Below are positions 18,139-26,894 of a stretch of 64,000 nucleotides of DNA, piece by piece (position 1 is the first letter of the stretch; each line of letters starts with the position of its first letter). The position numbers and the translations under genes were made by a program. Source of the stretch: G965267605 sp965267605 (GTDB taxonomy: Bacteria > Bacteroidota > Bacteroidia > Flavobacteriales_E > Vicingaceae); the NCBI GenBank assembly GCA_965267605.1, contig OZ254088.1, positions 1,178,001 through 1,242,000 of the forward strand, read 5' to 3'. The notes under the pieces were generated by a model. The model was not told the DNA's origin and searched no databases. It was given only the letters and a program-made list of their open reading frames with translations.

Positions 18139-19359
18139 CTAATGCCGTTTCTTTTTCTTCTTTCTCGCTTCATTGAAACGCTTCTGTTTCTCAACGAGCA
18201 AGGCCTCTTCAACCGATATCCGATCGTTGTCTCTAAAGGCTACGATGAAAGCATCCTTGTATCCTTTCTCTCGCACTTGATCTTTGTAAAACGCTGCTTC
18301 ATTATATTCTTCAAAACTACCCACAGTTACCATGGTCATGTTTTGATGCTCATAGTGTGAAGCATCCTGAAAGCCAAAGTAGATATTGTCAATATCCTTG
18401 TCGTTCATCTTAGAGAAGGCGCCAACCTGCACGCGGTAATCAATAGAGCCTGATGCCTGTGCTTTGAGTGACTGTCGATTGAAACTGATGATCTCTTCGG
18501 AGAACTTCTTTGTTTTATTGATATCTACAATGAAAGCGTCTTTAATGCCATTCTGCTTGGCTGCTTTCAATAAGCGTTCCGCCTGGCTTTTGAATGTTAC
18601 ACATCCGATAACATACCTTACAAGGCCATTGTTGTCGAGAAATGCACTCACATTGCGGATATAGTTGAAATCGTTTTTAGGGGTAAATTTTGAAAACGCC
18701 CCAATCTGCACACCCCAAAGTGGAGTAGGTGTAGAGAAGCTTACCGTCTTCGTAACCATTTCATTGATGACAACTTCATCTGGTTCGCCTTCCAGATTCT
18801 CTTGTTTGGTGTCTGGGTTTTCCTGTTTTACCTCCGGTTCTTGAATTTGAGGCTCAGACATCGCAGTATCTTTTGCGATCTCTTCCATCTTCTTTCGTTC
18901 GGTACACTTGGAACACCATCTTGCAGCGTCCTGGGTGTAGAAATCGTTCTCGATCTGGTAATTCTTCACAAACGATTTTCGGGCCTGAACGGCTTGATCG
19001 CAATAGCCTTGCTTGCTGTTAGCAATCGTCAGGAAGTAATAGGCATACACCGGGACGTCTCTTTCGGTATACGATTTAGGATCGTAATCCTGGTCTAGCT
19101 TGTCCAAACCAAAGGAGAGGAGACGCAAACACTCATCACCCGGCTCATCTCTTTCTGACAGGCAGACTCCGAGCAGGTATTGCACATTGGCATTTGTGGG
19201 GTCTTCCTTCATTAAGTTCTGCAGCAAAGGTGTTGCTTGTTGCAATTCATACTTCACCAGGTGAGATTTAGCACGATCGAATCGATCTTTGAAAGATTCG
19301 TCCTGGGCTATGGAAAGCGTTGTCAACAGCACACACGCCCCAAGTAAGATTTGTCTCAT
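18139..19359 (-). CDS. Exported TPR protein with two SPOR-like repeats
   Basis: The 406-residue protein has a signal peptide (LLTTLSIAQ). An N-terminal TPR-like region (about residues 30-160) holds a Cys-containing segment (WCSKCTERKK), and an acidic, Pro/Gln-rich linker follows (PQIQEPEVKQENP). Two related segments come next, WGVQIGAFSKF and YRVQVGAFSKM, about 90 residues apart; each is followed by a strand-helix pattern ending KDAFIV, as in SPOR domains that bind denuded septal peptidoglycan. The C-terminus is a basic tail of repeated Lys. A role at the division site or in peptidoglycan binding is inferred. It overlaps the FAA hydrolase stop by one base. Confidence 0.78.
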   Translation of the reverse strand: MRQILLGACVLLTTLSIAQDESFKDRFDRAKSHLVKYELQQATPLLQNLMKEDPTNANVQYLLGVCLSERDEPGDECLRLLSFGLDKLDQDYDPKSYTERDVPVYAYYFLTIANSKQGYCDQAVQARKSFVKNYQIENDFYTQDAARWCSKCTERKKMEEIAKDTAMSEPQIQEPEVKQENPDTKQENLEGEPDEVVINEMVTKTVSFSTPTPLWGVQIGAFSKFTPKNDFNYIRNVSAFLDNNGLVRYVIGCVTFKSQAERLLKAAKQNGIKDAFIVDINKTKKFSEEIISFNRQSLKAQASGSIDYRVQVGAFSKMNDKDIDNIYFGFQDASHYEHQNMTMVTVGSFEEYNEAAFYKDQVREKGYKDAFIVAFRDNDRISVEEALLVEKQKRFNEARKKKKKRH

Positions 19360-19970
19360 TATTTCACATTTACCTTCAGGAGCGACTGATCTTCAAGAAA
19401 ACACTCCAAGGTGTCATCTTTCTGAACAGGCCCAACTCCTTCTGGAGTACCTGTAAAAATAAGGTCACCGATCTTTAGAGTAAGGTAGCTGGATACATAA
19501 GATATCAACTTATTGACGTTGAAAATCATGTTAGAGGTGTTCCCTGTTTGCACAATTTCTCCATTCCTGGTCATGCTGAAGTTGATATTTTGAATATCCT
19601 GGACATCACTTATGGGAATGAGTTTCCCAACGGGTGCAGACCCATCAAAGGCCTTAGCTTTCTCCCATGGATGGCCTTTTTCCTTGCATTGCTTCTGAAC
19701 GTCTCTTGCTGTGAAGTCAATACCTAGTGTAAGCTGGTCGTAGTACCTGTGTGCAAATCTCTCTTCGATGTGCTTACCCAGCTTGCAAATGCGAATCACT
19801 ACTTCAAGTTCATGATGTACATCATTGCTAAAGGAAGGGTAGACGAAGGGATTTCTCCCAGGAATCAAAGCGGTTTCAGGTTTCAGGAAGAACAATGGCT
19901 CGGTTGGGATGGCGTTATTGAGCTCTTCAGCGTGTGCAACGTAGTTCCTTCCAATGCAAATGATCTTCAT
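19359..19970 (-). CDS. Fumarylacetoacetate hydrolase family protein
   Basis: FAA-hydrolase fold protein of 203 residues from the ATG at 19970 (MKIICIGRNYVAHAEEL). An alternative start 26 codons upstream lies within the exonuclease gene and is less likely. Motifs include FLKPETAL, the metal ligands in HHELEVVI, the GIDFTARDVQ segment and the C-terminal FTGTPEGVGP. Members are Mg-dependent hydrolases, decarboxylases or isomerases acting on acylpyruvates, often late in aromatic catabolism, or are oxaloacetate-type decarboxylases. The substrate cannot be determined here. The ATG overlaps the stop of the exonuclease gene by 4 bases (ATGA). Confidence 0.9.
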   Translation of the reverse strand: MKIICIGRNYVAHAEELNNAIPTEPLFFLKPETALIPGRNPFVYPSFSNDVHHELEVVIRICKLGKHIEERFAHRYYDQLTLGIDFTARDVQKQCKEKGHPWEKAKAFDGSAPVGKLIPISDVQDIQNINFSMTRNGEIVQTGNTSNMIFNVNKLISYVSSYLTLKIGDLIFTGTPEGVGPVQKDDTLECFLEDQSLLKVNVK

Positions 19971-20740
19971 GTATCTGATTTCATTTCCAACCGGATGGAA
20001 GTAATCATCTTCTTGGTATATAGTGGAAAGTCGCCATTCATCATCCATGCGTAGTAGGAGGGGTCCTTGGTAAAGACATCTTTCACCGTTTGACCTCTGT
20101 ACTTACCAAAATTGAAGGTTGGCTCATCATTGTTGTTGTATACAATTCGACCCATAAGATCGGCTGTTCTTTGTCTGGTGGAATAAGAGGACAGGTGATC
20201 TACATTCCCTTCAAGATCCTCGTATTTCTCAAGTTGTGCCTTCAATATCTCATATGTGGCCTTGATGTCCGCCTCTGCAGAGTGTGCATCACTTAGTTCC
20301 TTGTCACAATAGAATTTGTAAGCTGCGCTGAGTGTACGGGGTTCTTTCTTAAAGAAGATGTTTTGCACGTCTATCAACCGCCTGTTCTTCATGCTGAAAT
20401 CGACTTCCACGCGCAGAAATTCCTCCGCCAGCAATGGAACATCGAACTTGTTAGAGTTGTATCCTGCCAGGTCACAGCCTTTGATGAATTGATATATTTC
20501 CTGAGCCACATCCGCAAAGGTGGGTTCATCGGCTACATCTGCATCAGTAATTCCATGAATAGCTGTAGAGGCCTCGGGAATTGGCATTTCTGGGTTTACC
20601 CTTAATGTCAGTGAATCTTCCGTATTGCCTTCTCCAATTCTCAGGATTGAGATTTCAACAATTCTATCAGACGCCACATTTACCCCAGTGGTTTCCAAAT
20701 CTATAAAGGCAATGGGGCGGGTAAGTTGAAGTTGTGACAT
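19967..20740 (-). CDS. DnaQ-like 3'-5' exonuclease (DEDDh)
   Basis: The 257-residue enzyme has the DEDDh exonuclease motifs: Exo I IDLETTG (D14, E16), Exo II GYNSNKFDVPLL, and Exo III SDAHSAEADIKATYE with the His and Asp. After the catalytic domain comes a small module FNFGKYRGQTVKDV followed by YYAWMM, also found at the end of other bacterial exonucleases. Lacking polymerase III partner motifs, it is more likely a repair or RNase T-like exonuclease than the replicative proofreading subunit. It lies 4 bases after the first of the PD40 genes and overlaps the FAA hydrolase. Confidence 0.88.
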   Translation of the reverse strand: MSQLQLTRPIAFIDLETTGVNVASDRIVEISILRIGEGNTEDSLTLRVNPEMPIPEASTAIHGITDADVADEPTFADVAQEIYQFIKGCDLAGYNSNKFDVPLLAEEFLRVEVDFSMKNRRLIDVQNIFFKKEPRTLSAAYKFYCDKELSDAHSAEADIKATYEILKAQLEKYEDLEGNVDHLSSYSTRQRTADLMGRIVYNNNDEPTFNFGKYRGQTVKDVFTKDPSYYAWMMNGDFPLYTKKMITSIRLEMKSDT

Positions 20741-20743
20741 GAA

Positions 20744-22291
20744 TTACTTCGTAAGCTTGAAATCCTTCATCATGAAGTCCTGAAAGTCTCCTTTACCCTT
20801 GATCTCAACGTTCTCTACAAATACCTTGTACCCAGGCGCTTCTACCATTACCTGATAGGAACCGGGGCTTAGAATCATGATGAAGCCACCATTACTAGCG
20901 TTAGCCGTGTACGTACCAACCTCCTCCTGAGTAGAATTGTCGTTAACGATGATGTATCCATCAGTTACTGGTTTCCCAGTGGCTGCATCCAGCAGGGTAG
21001 ACTTAACAACAGCTTTTCGTGTGTCTTTTTCAACATACTTTATTCTCCATATATCAAGATCGCCCTTGCTGCCTTTACGCCACATAGATACATATGCATA
21101 ATCTTCATTCTCAGTCCAGCTAATGGTCTTGTTGTCTTCAGGTGTATTTACAGGATATCCAAGGTTTACAGGGGTACTGAAAGTGTTGCCTTCAGGATCC
21201 CAGGTAGTTTTGAACAGATCGTATCCACCCATGCTGTTGTGCCCCTGCGAAGAGAAGTACAGGGTCTTGCCATCTACAGAAAGGTTAGGGTAGTCCTCTT
21301 CATACTTGGTATTCACTTGGTCTGGAAGTCTTTGAGGGACAGCCCACTCACCATTGGGAAGCTTTCTTGTCATGTAAAGATCCTTGCCTCCGGCAGTACC
21401 TTTTCGGCTACTCGCAAAGAACAATGTATTTCCATCAGGTGAAATGGTACAGGAGCTCTCAAAAGCAGGGGAGTTTACGGTTTCTCCAAATTTGATTCTC
21501 TTGCCGAATTTGGAAGAATAACTGGATACCTTCCACTTTGAAAAGTATATGTCACCCACTTCCTTGATGTGATCGATATAGACAAACATCTGCTGTCCGT
21601 CCGAAGAAAGCCCAACTGATTGCTCATCGAGTCTGGTGTTGATCATTGATCCAGGGTTCTTCGCTGCTCCCCACTGACCGTTTTCAACATCACTCCACAA
21701 AACGTCAGAAGCATAGTAACCATCAAACTCAACAGACGAGCTGTATTTTCCCTTTCTTCTTGATGTGAACACAAGTCGTTTCTCATCCTTGGAGATAAAG
21801 GGATTGTAATCAGGGAACTTTGAGTTGATTTTATCGCCTGCGTTTTGGAATTCTACATCAACTGGCTTTCGTTTCAGCTCTCTTGCGTTTTTGGCCATTT
21901 CAATATCTCTGTCTACAAGGGCCAGCTTCTTGCTCTTGGATGGAAGAGACTTGAACTTCTCATAATGCTTAATGGCATCATCGATCATGAAATTAGCATG
22001 GTACGCCTTTCCGAGATAGTAATTCGTTTCCGGATCATCTGGTTTCAGTTTATGCGCAGCGGATAGGTAAGTGACTGCGTCCTTTTTGTCCATCGCAATT
22101 TGAAGAACTGCAATTCCAGCGCGGTATTGAAACGTATGATTCTTAGGGTCTTTCTTGGTTAGTTTGGCATATATCTCCAGCGCTCCTGGGAAGTCACCAT
22201 TCTTCCAGAAGTCTGCAGCGTCTTCCTTGGTTTGTCCAAAACACGAAATGGAAAGAACTCCGGATAATATGATCACCAATGCCTGCTTCAC
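20744..22291 (-). CDS. PorE-like TPR/PD40 protein without an OmpA domain
   Basis: Exported protein of 515 residues with a signal peptide ending SISCFGQ. TPR repeats (about 20-125) are followed by a PD40/TolB-type beta-propeller (about 150-410) with repeats of the form FISKDEKRLVFTSRRK and LSVDGKTLYFSSQGHNSMGG. The C-terminus is a carboxypeptidase-regulatory-like sandwich (VVKSTLLDAATGKPVTDGYI). It is the shortest of four similar genes in a row and lacks the peptidoglycan-binding OmpA module of two of them. The start is GTG at 22291. The family resembles T9SS-associated PorE, but a direct role in secretion is inference. Confidence 0.82.
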   Translation of the reverse strand: MKQALVIILSGVLSISCFGQTKEDAADFWKNGDFPGALEIYAKLTKKDPKNHTFQYRAGIAVLQIAMDKKDAVTYLSAAHKLKPDDPETNYYLGKAYHANFMIDDAIKHYEKFKSLPSKSKKLALVDRDIEMAKNARELKRKPVDVEFQNAGDKINSKFPDYNPFISKDEKRLVFTSRRKGKYSSSVEFDGYYASDVLWSDVENGQWGAAKNPGSMINTRLDEQSVGLSSDGQQMFVYIDHIKEVGDIYFSKWKVSSYSSKFGKRIKFGETVNSPAFESSCTISPDGNTLFFASSRKGTAGGKDLYMTRKLPNGEWAVPQRLPDQVNTKYEEDYPNLSVDGKTLYFSSQGHNSMGGYDLFKTTWDPEGNTFSTPVNLGYPVNTPEDNKTISWTENEDYAYVSMWRKGSKGDLDIWRIKYVEKDTRKAVVKSTLLDAATGKPVTDGYIIVNDNSTQEEVGTYTANASNGGFIMILSPGSYQVMVEAPGYKVFVENVEIKGKGDFQDFMMKDFKLTK

Positions 22292-22347
22292 GATAACTGG
22301 AAATACAATAAGCGTACCACAGTTATGCTGAAAATAGCAAATTCTCG

Positions 22348-24393
22348 CTAAATAGTAGGCGCAGCGTACAGTTTGAAGCTAACCCTGCGGTTCTCTTTTG
22401 TGCCTTTAATAGGGTCGTCCTTGGTCTGTGGTTTGTCGGGAACCGCTGGTTGTGAAGCACCTACGCTTGTGGTTTTCATTCTTGACCCGGCAATACCCTT
22501 GGATTTCAAATATTGGTACACGTTACGTGCGCGCTTCTTTCCAAGGCGGTCGTTGTATTTTCCTGGATTGTCATCTGGCCCCCAGTTATCAGTGTGGCCA
22601 GTGATGTCGATCAGCACCTCTTTGTTGGCCTTTAGGTATTTGGCAATGGGCCCCAGTTTTGATTTCTCTCCCGCAGGAATTTTCGAGTAGTCAAAATCGA
22701 AGTAGATAGGATCAAACTGTGCTATTTCCTTCGGTGTGTCGACCGTGTCAAGCATTACTGTATCCATCACTATAACAGGTGCGTTGTCGATAACGGTACT
22801 GGCTTTTAGTATTTGTTTATACGTTTTCCCTGTGAAGCTCTTAATCGGAGCAACCTCCAAAAGTATCGTGCTGGAATCCTGCACACTTAATCCTTTGAGT
22901 TGAATATTGTGATCAGCCATGCCCTTGGGGGCAACGCCAAGGCTTACTGTGTCATTTCGAAGCAACATGGTCATTGCGGTACCATCGCCTGACAGAATAT
23001 GGCCCTTTAATTCATTTTGTCTGGAACTGGAGCTAACAGTTCCACGTTTCGGCTTGCTTCCAGGCATGGCCCTTACAATAAAGGTCAAATGAATAGAGTC
23101 TGGCGTGACTCTTTGCCGGTAATGATAGATATCCATGTGGCCTTTCGTACCAACCCTGTTAGAAGCAAGGAAGTAATCCTCTCCATCAACTGTGAAGAAG
23201 TAGATGTCGTCCGCTGGAGAGTTGATAGGGTAACCCATGTTTGTGACATTGCTAATGGTGCCATCCTCAGCTATGTCTGCTTTAAATACATCAAAGCCTC
23301 CTGAACTGTTATGGCCTTCAGAAGAGAAGTAAATCGTTTTTCCGTCTTTGCTTAACAAAGGAGCATCCTCATCGTCTTTGGTATTAAGAACCTTAAGCTC
23401 CTCAGGTTCGCTCCAATTGCCACCACTTTTCCGGGTACGGTATATATCTCGTTTACCAGTGCCGTCTTTTCTCTCGCTCACGAAGTACATGGTATTCAGG
23501 TCTGCTGTGAACGCGGCTGACGGGGTGTAAGTCTTCTTCATATTGATAACCACAGGCAATTCAACAGGATTGCTCCATGAATCCCCGCTGTTTTCGGATA
23601 CCCATATATGATCGTCTTTGTACAGCCAAAGCTTCTTACCATCAGGAGAATAGTAAATACAACCCTCGTGTCGCTTGGAATTGAACTTAATAGGGTAGTG
23701 AGACTCAATAGTTTTCTTATCGCTGATCTCCGTCCAGGTATTACCATTATACTCGGCAGCACGCACATCTTCCATGTACTGATCATCCAGATCTACTTTA
23801 TTTCCCAGATTGGACCTTCTTCTTGTGGTAAACAGCATTACCGATGTTCCAGGACGAATAACAGGGGCATACTCCGGAAATTCTGTGTTCAGAGCCCCAA
23901 GCTGTACGGGTTCAATCTCTTTATTGGCATTCTCGGCCAGCACCATACCAATTTTACAGGCGGCAAGGTATTGGTTGCATGCTGCCAGGAGATTTTGACC
24001 AGCCCTGCTGTTGTCAAGTTTGGTCTTAAACAATTCAAGGTAGTGCTCGCTTTCTTTGAATTCCTCGTTGTAATGCAGCGCCTGTCCAAGGTAGAATAAC
24101 GTTTCATAAACCGTGTCTGGTTTAAAATGGATAAGGGCATTCCTGAAATGTGGGATAGATTTTTCCCTGTCTGAATCGGCATACCAATAACTTAACCCTG
24201 CCTCTAAATGATGGAAAGGGTTGTCGGATCCATCCTTCAGCAATTCCTTGAACAGGTTTTGCGCCTTGGTGTAATTGCCCTTGGTAAGTGCGCTGTGAGC
24301 CTTGTTGTAGCTGGTCTGACCAAACCCAATAAGTGTAGCACTACAGCACAATACTGTTGCTACGATGCAGCGTAGGGAAGGGGTGGACAACAT
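22348..24393 (-). CDS. PorE-like TPR/PD40/OmpA protein
   Basis: Exported protein of 681 residues. After the signal peptide come TPR repeats (about 30-150), a PD40 propeller with DGKTIYFSSEGHNSSGGFDVF-type repeats, a linker domain, and a C-terminal OmpA-like peptidoglycan-binding domain containing DITGHTDNWG and LGKKRARNVYQYL. That domain keeps the Asp and Arg expected to hold diaminopimelate. The order TPR, propeller, regulatory sandwich, OmpA is that described for PorE, an outer-membrane T9SS component. The neighbouring paralogues differ mainly in their C-terminal module. Confidence 0.85.
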   Translation of the reverse strand: MLSTPSLRCIVATVLCCSATLIGFGQTSYNKAHSALTKGNYTKAQNLFKELLKDGSDNPFHHLEAGLSYWYADSDREKSIPHFRNALIHFKPDTVYETLFYLGQALHYNEEFKESEHYLELFKTKLDNSRAGQNLLAACNQYLAACKIGMVLAENANKEIEPVQLGALNTEFPEYAPVIRPGTSVMLFTTRRRSNLGNKVDLDDQYMEDVRAAEYNGNTWTEISDKKTIESHYPIKFNSKRHEGCIYYSPDGKKLWLYKDDHIWVSENSGDSWSNPVELPVVINMKKTYTPSAAFTADLNTMYFVSERKDGTGKRDIYRTRKSGGNWSEPEELKVLNTKDDEDAPLLSKDGKTIYFSSEGHNSSGGFDVFKADIAEDGTISNVTNMGYPINSPADDIYFFTVDGEDYFLASNRVGTKGHMDIYHYRQRVTPDSIHLTFIVRAMPGSKPKRGTVSSSSRQNELKGHILSGDGTAMTMLLRNDTVSLGVAPKGMADHNIQLKGLSVQDSSTILLEVAPIKSFTGKTYKQILKASTVIDNAPVIVMDTVMLDTVDTPKEIAQFDPIYFDFDYSKIPAGEKSKLGPIAKYLKANKEVLIDITGHTDNWGPDDNPGKYNDRLGKKRARNVYQYLKSKGIAGSRMKTTSVGASQPAVPDKPQTKDDPIKGTKENRRVSFKLYAAPTI

Positions 24394-24410
24394 TATTTAC
24401 GTTTGGGGAT

Positions 24411-26861
24411 CTACTTCACGTTGATCTTCACGTATTGATACTTCTCATATTCAACACGGTTCTCTCTCCAGTCATCTTTGTACTCAGGACCCTGAACCTT
24501 TGAAGACAAGCTTCCAATCTTGATTTCGCTGTCTTTAAGACCTTTTTGCTTGAGGATCTTAACCAGGTAATCTTTCGCGTTTTCGCCACGTTTTTTAGCC
24601 AACGCCTCATTGGTCTTATATGTTCTTGTGGGAACCTTTGAAGCACTTGCCTCAACGCTTACAACAACAGATCCGTTCTTCTTCACAGCGTTTTTACAAG
24701 CCTCAACCATGCTTTTGAACGCAGCTTCTTTAGAATTGATGGCGTTCTTGTTGTACCCAAAATAACGCGTGTAATCATAAGTGGTAGGACCAGTTACAAC
24801 ATTGTTCTGATTGTTGTTATTCTGGTTGTTGTTTTGATTATTGTTATTCTGGTTATTGTTGTTTTGATTGTTATTGTTCTGGTTGTTGTTATTCTGATTG
24901 TTAGCCATAGACGCAGACTCACCTATAAAGATGTTTACGTTGGCCTTAGAACACAACGGAGATTTCTTGTAATCGTCACAAACCTCGTACACGAACATAT
25001 CCTTACCCTTGTATCCACGCTTAGGAGAATAGGTAAAGTCACCAACACTGCTAATTCTAACAGTTCCATGCTGAGGCTTCACAAGTAACTTCGTGTTTAC
25101 CCTAAGCTTATCGCCATCAGGATCTGAATCGTTGTACGTCACGTTGTCCTTGATGGACTTGTTGACGTTCGTTTCGTAGGTGTCATTGTTCGCAAGTGGC
25201 TTCTTATTGCCTTCTGTAGGACGCTGACCGAATACTACAGGTTTAAGGTCGATACCCCTATCGAGCACCTGGTAGCCAGAGCTTGCTGGGATATAGATGT
25301 CCTCTTCGTAAGTATACTCACCAGCTTCATAAAGGAAGTGGTAGTCGTTACCTGGATAAAGTATGATAGAGTATTTACCATCTCTCTTTCGCGGCTTGTA
25401 AATACCCACAGTTTCCCCTGTGTTGTTATCTGTAACAACAATTCGGGCATTGTCGGGAAGCTGGTCCATGTCCAGCACCTTGATCCTTCCAACAAGTAGC
25501 GTAAGGTTCTTTTCCTTACCACCTTCAAGATCCAACATATAGATATCCTTCTCGCCAATACCTTCCTCATCGTGGAATGCAGAATAATAAGCCCTACGTC
25601 CGTCTGGAGTGGTCACGAGGAATACATCATCATCAGTAGAGTTGATTGGATACCCCATGTTTTTAGGCTTGCCCCATTTCTGGTTTACGTCATCCCATTC
25701 GGAGTAGAAAAGGTCATAACCACCCATACTTGAGTGTCCTCGAGAGGAGAAGTACATGGTCTTACCGTCAGGGTGGATGTAGACACCGTCTTCATCATCA
25801 ATAGTATTGATCTCTGGCCCAAGGTTTTGAGCAAGGGCCCACTCACCATTAGGTAATTTCTTACAATACCAGATATCCTTTCCGCCAACACCTCTTGTCT
25901 CTCGGTCACTGATGAAGTAAAGGATGTTACCATCTGCTGAAATATCCACATGCGTTTCCTGTGATTTTTCACCACAAATGTCTGAACCCAGTTTCACGGG
26001 TGCGCTCCAGTCATTGCCATCCAGCGTACTCACGTATAGGTTGCCATCTCCATTGTCATCCTTGTATATGAACAGAGATTGCCCGTCAGCTGAAAGGTTA
26101 ACAGTAGCTTCATGACCATCGGTATTGATGTTCTTGAGCAGCTCTGGCTCTGACCATTTCCCATCATCGTCCTTGTAGGAAGCGTATATATCCTCGAAGA
26201 ATCCACCACTTTCATCGTCTTTGGTATAAAGATTAGAACTGTCTGCCCTTAATCTTCTACTCGTGAAATAGATTACATTCTCATCAATAGAAATCACCGG
26301 GCTATAATCCGCAAAAGCCGAGTTAACCGGGGCACCGATATTCGTAACCTTGATTTTTACCGGCTTGGCCATAGCTTCCTTAGCGTAGTTACACATCTCG
26401 ATGCTACGTTTTGCTCCCAAGTGCAGGTAGTGCTTCGTAGATACGGACTCAAGGAACTTATTGAATTCAGCAATGGCTTTATCCAATTCGTAATTAAGGT
26501 GATAGGCTCTACCCAGGTAGAAATGCGCTTCGATTGGCGCTTTCTTCATGGTATGCGCGATGGGGTCATAATTCTTCGTAATACCCTGCGCTGCTTTTAC
26601 CAAAAAGTTCTTTGCCTTACTCTTGTGGTCTGGCATATGTAGATAGCATACTCCAATCTTATAGTTGATATTGAAGTTGTCTGGTTGCTCTTTCAACAGA
26701 TCTTTCCAGATCGGAAGTGCCAGATTGTGAAGATGATCTCCCATCAGGTAATTCCCTTCCGTAAACTTCTCACGGAATGTTTCCTGTGCATTACTCAGAA
26801 ACGCAATCCCCATAAGGGATGCGAGAGATACCGTTCTTAATAACCTGAATGAAAAACTCAT
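24411..26861 (-). CDS. PorE-like protein with Asn/Gln repeat and degenerate OmpA end
   Basis: This 816-residue protein starts at the ATG at 26861 (the TTG two codons upstream overlaps the -7 element). Order: signal peptide, TPR repeats, PD40 propeller (motif HSSMGGYDLFYSEW), regulatory sandwich, then an inserted cadherin/VCBS-like domain (NDSDPDGDKLRVNT, SVGDFTYSPKRGYKGKDMF). An Asn/Gln repeat linker and a C-terminal OmpA-like region follow. That last region has lost the GHTD motif (VVSVEASASKVP) but keeps KKRGENAKDYL. Peptidoglycan binding may therefore be lost or changed. The gene has its own strong promoter. Confidence 0.85.
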   Translation of the reverse strand: MSFSFRLLRTVSLASLMGIAFLSNAQETFREKFTEGNYLMGDHLHNLALPIWKDLLKEQPDNFNINYKIGVCYLHMPDHKSKAKNFLVKAAQGITKNYDPIAHTMKKAPIEAHFYLGRAYHLNYELDKAIAEFNKFLESVSTKHYLHLGAKRSIEMCNYAKEAMAKPVKIKVTNIGAPVNSAFADYSPVISIDENVIYFTSRRLRADSSNLYTKDDESGGFFEDIYASYKDDDGKWSEPELLKNINTDGHEATVNLSADGQSLFIYKDDNGDGNLYVSTLDGNDWSAPVKLGSDICGEKSQETHVDISADGNILYFISDRETRGVGGKDIWYCKKLPNGEWALAQNLGPEINTIDDEDGVYIHPDGKTMYFSSRGHSSMGGYDLFYSEWDDVNQKWGKPKNMGYPINSTDDDVFLVTTPDGRRAYYSAFHDEEGIGEKDIYMLDLEGGKEKNLTLLVGRIKVLDMDQLPDNARIVVTDNNTGETVGIYKPRKRDGKYSIILYPGNDYHFLYEAGEYTYEEDIYIPASSGYQVLDRGIDLKPVVFGQRPTEGNKKPLANNDTYETNVNKSIKDNVTYNDSDPDGDKLRVNTKLLVKPQHGTVRISSVGDFTYSPKRGYKGKDMFVYEVCDDYKKSPLCSKANVNIFIGESASMANNQNNNNQNNNNQNNNNQNNNNQNNNQNNNNQNNVVTGPTTYDYTRYFGYNKNAINSKEAAFKSMVEACKNAVKKNGSVVVSVEASASKVPTRTYKTNEALAKKRGENAKDYLVKILKQKGLKDSEIKIGSLSSKVQGPEYKDDWRENRVEYEKYQYVKINVK
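24801..24904 (-). repeat. In-frame Asn/Gln tandem repeat (about 15-base units)
   Basis: Within the 24411 gene the minus strand encodes repeats of Gln followed by four Asn, with one unit of three Asn. Third bases vary (AAC/AAT, CAA/CAG), so the repeat is better conserved as protein than as DNA. It forms a low-complexity linker before the terminal domain. Confidence 0.85.
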
Positions 26862-26864
26862 GCT

Positions 26865-26894
26865 CAAATGTATAGTTCAATAAACGTTGCTCAA
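26865..26894 (-). promoter_or_regulatory. Promoter of the 24411 gene
   Basis: Minus strand TTG (26894-26892), 19-base spacer, TACATTTG (26872-26865). Both elements are consensus. The predicted start site coincides with the ATG at 26861, suggesting a leaderless mRNA. Confidence 0.65.

Noticed and set aside
19967..20740. Replicative polymerase III epsilon subunit (dnaQ)
   Set aside because: The extra C-terminal module and lack of context make a separate DnaQ-like exonuclease more likely.
24834..25088. Plus-strand frame of repeated Val/Ile/Leu resembling a membrane protein
   Set aside because: It is the complement of the Asn/Gln repeat in the PorE-like gene.
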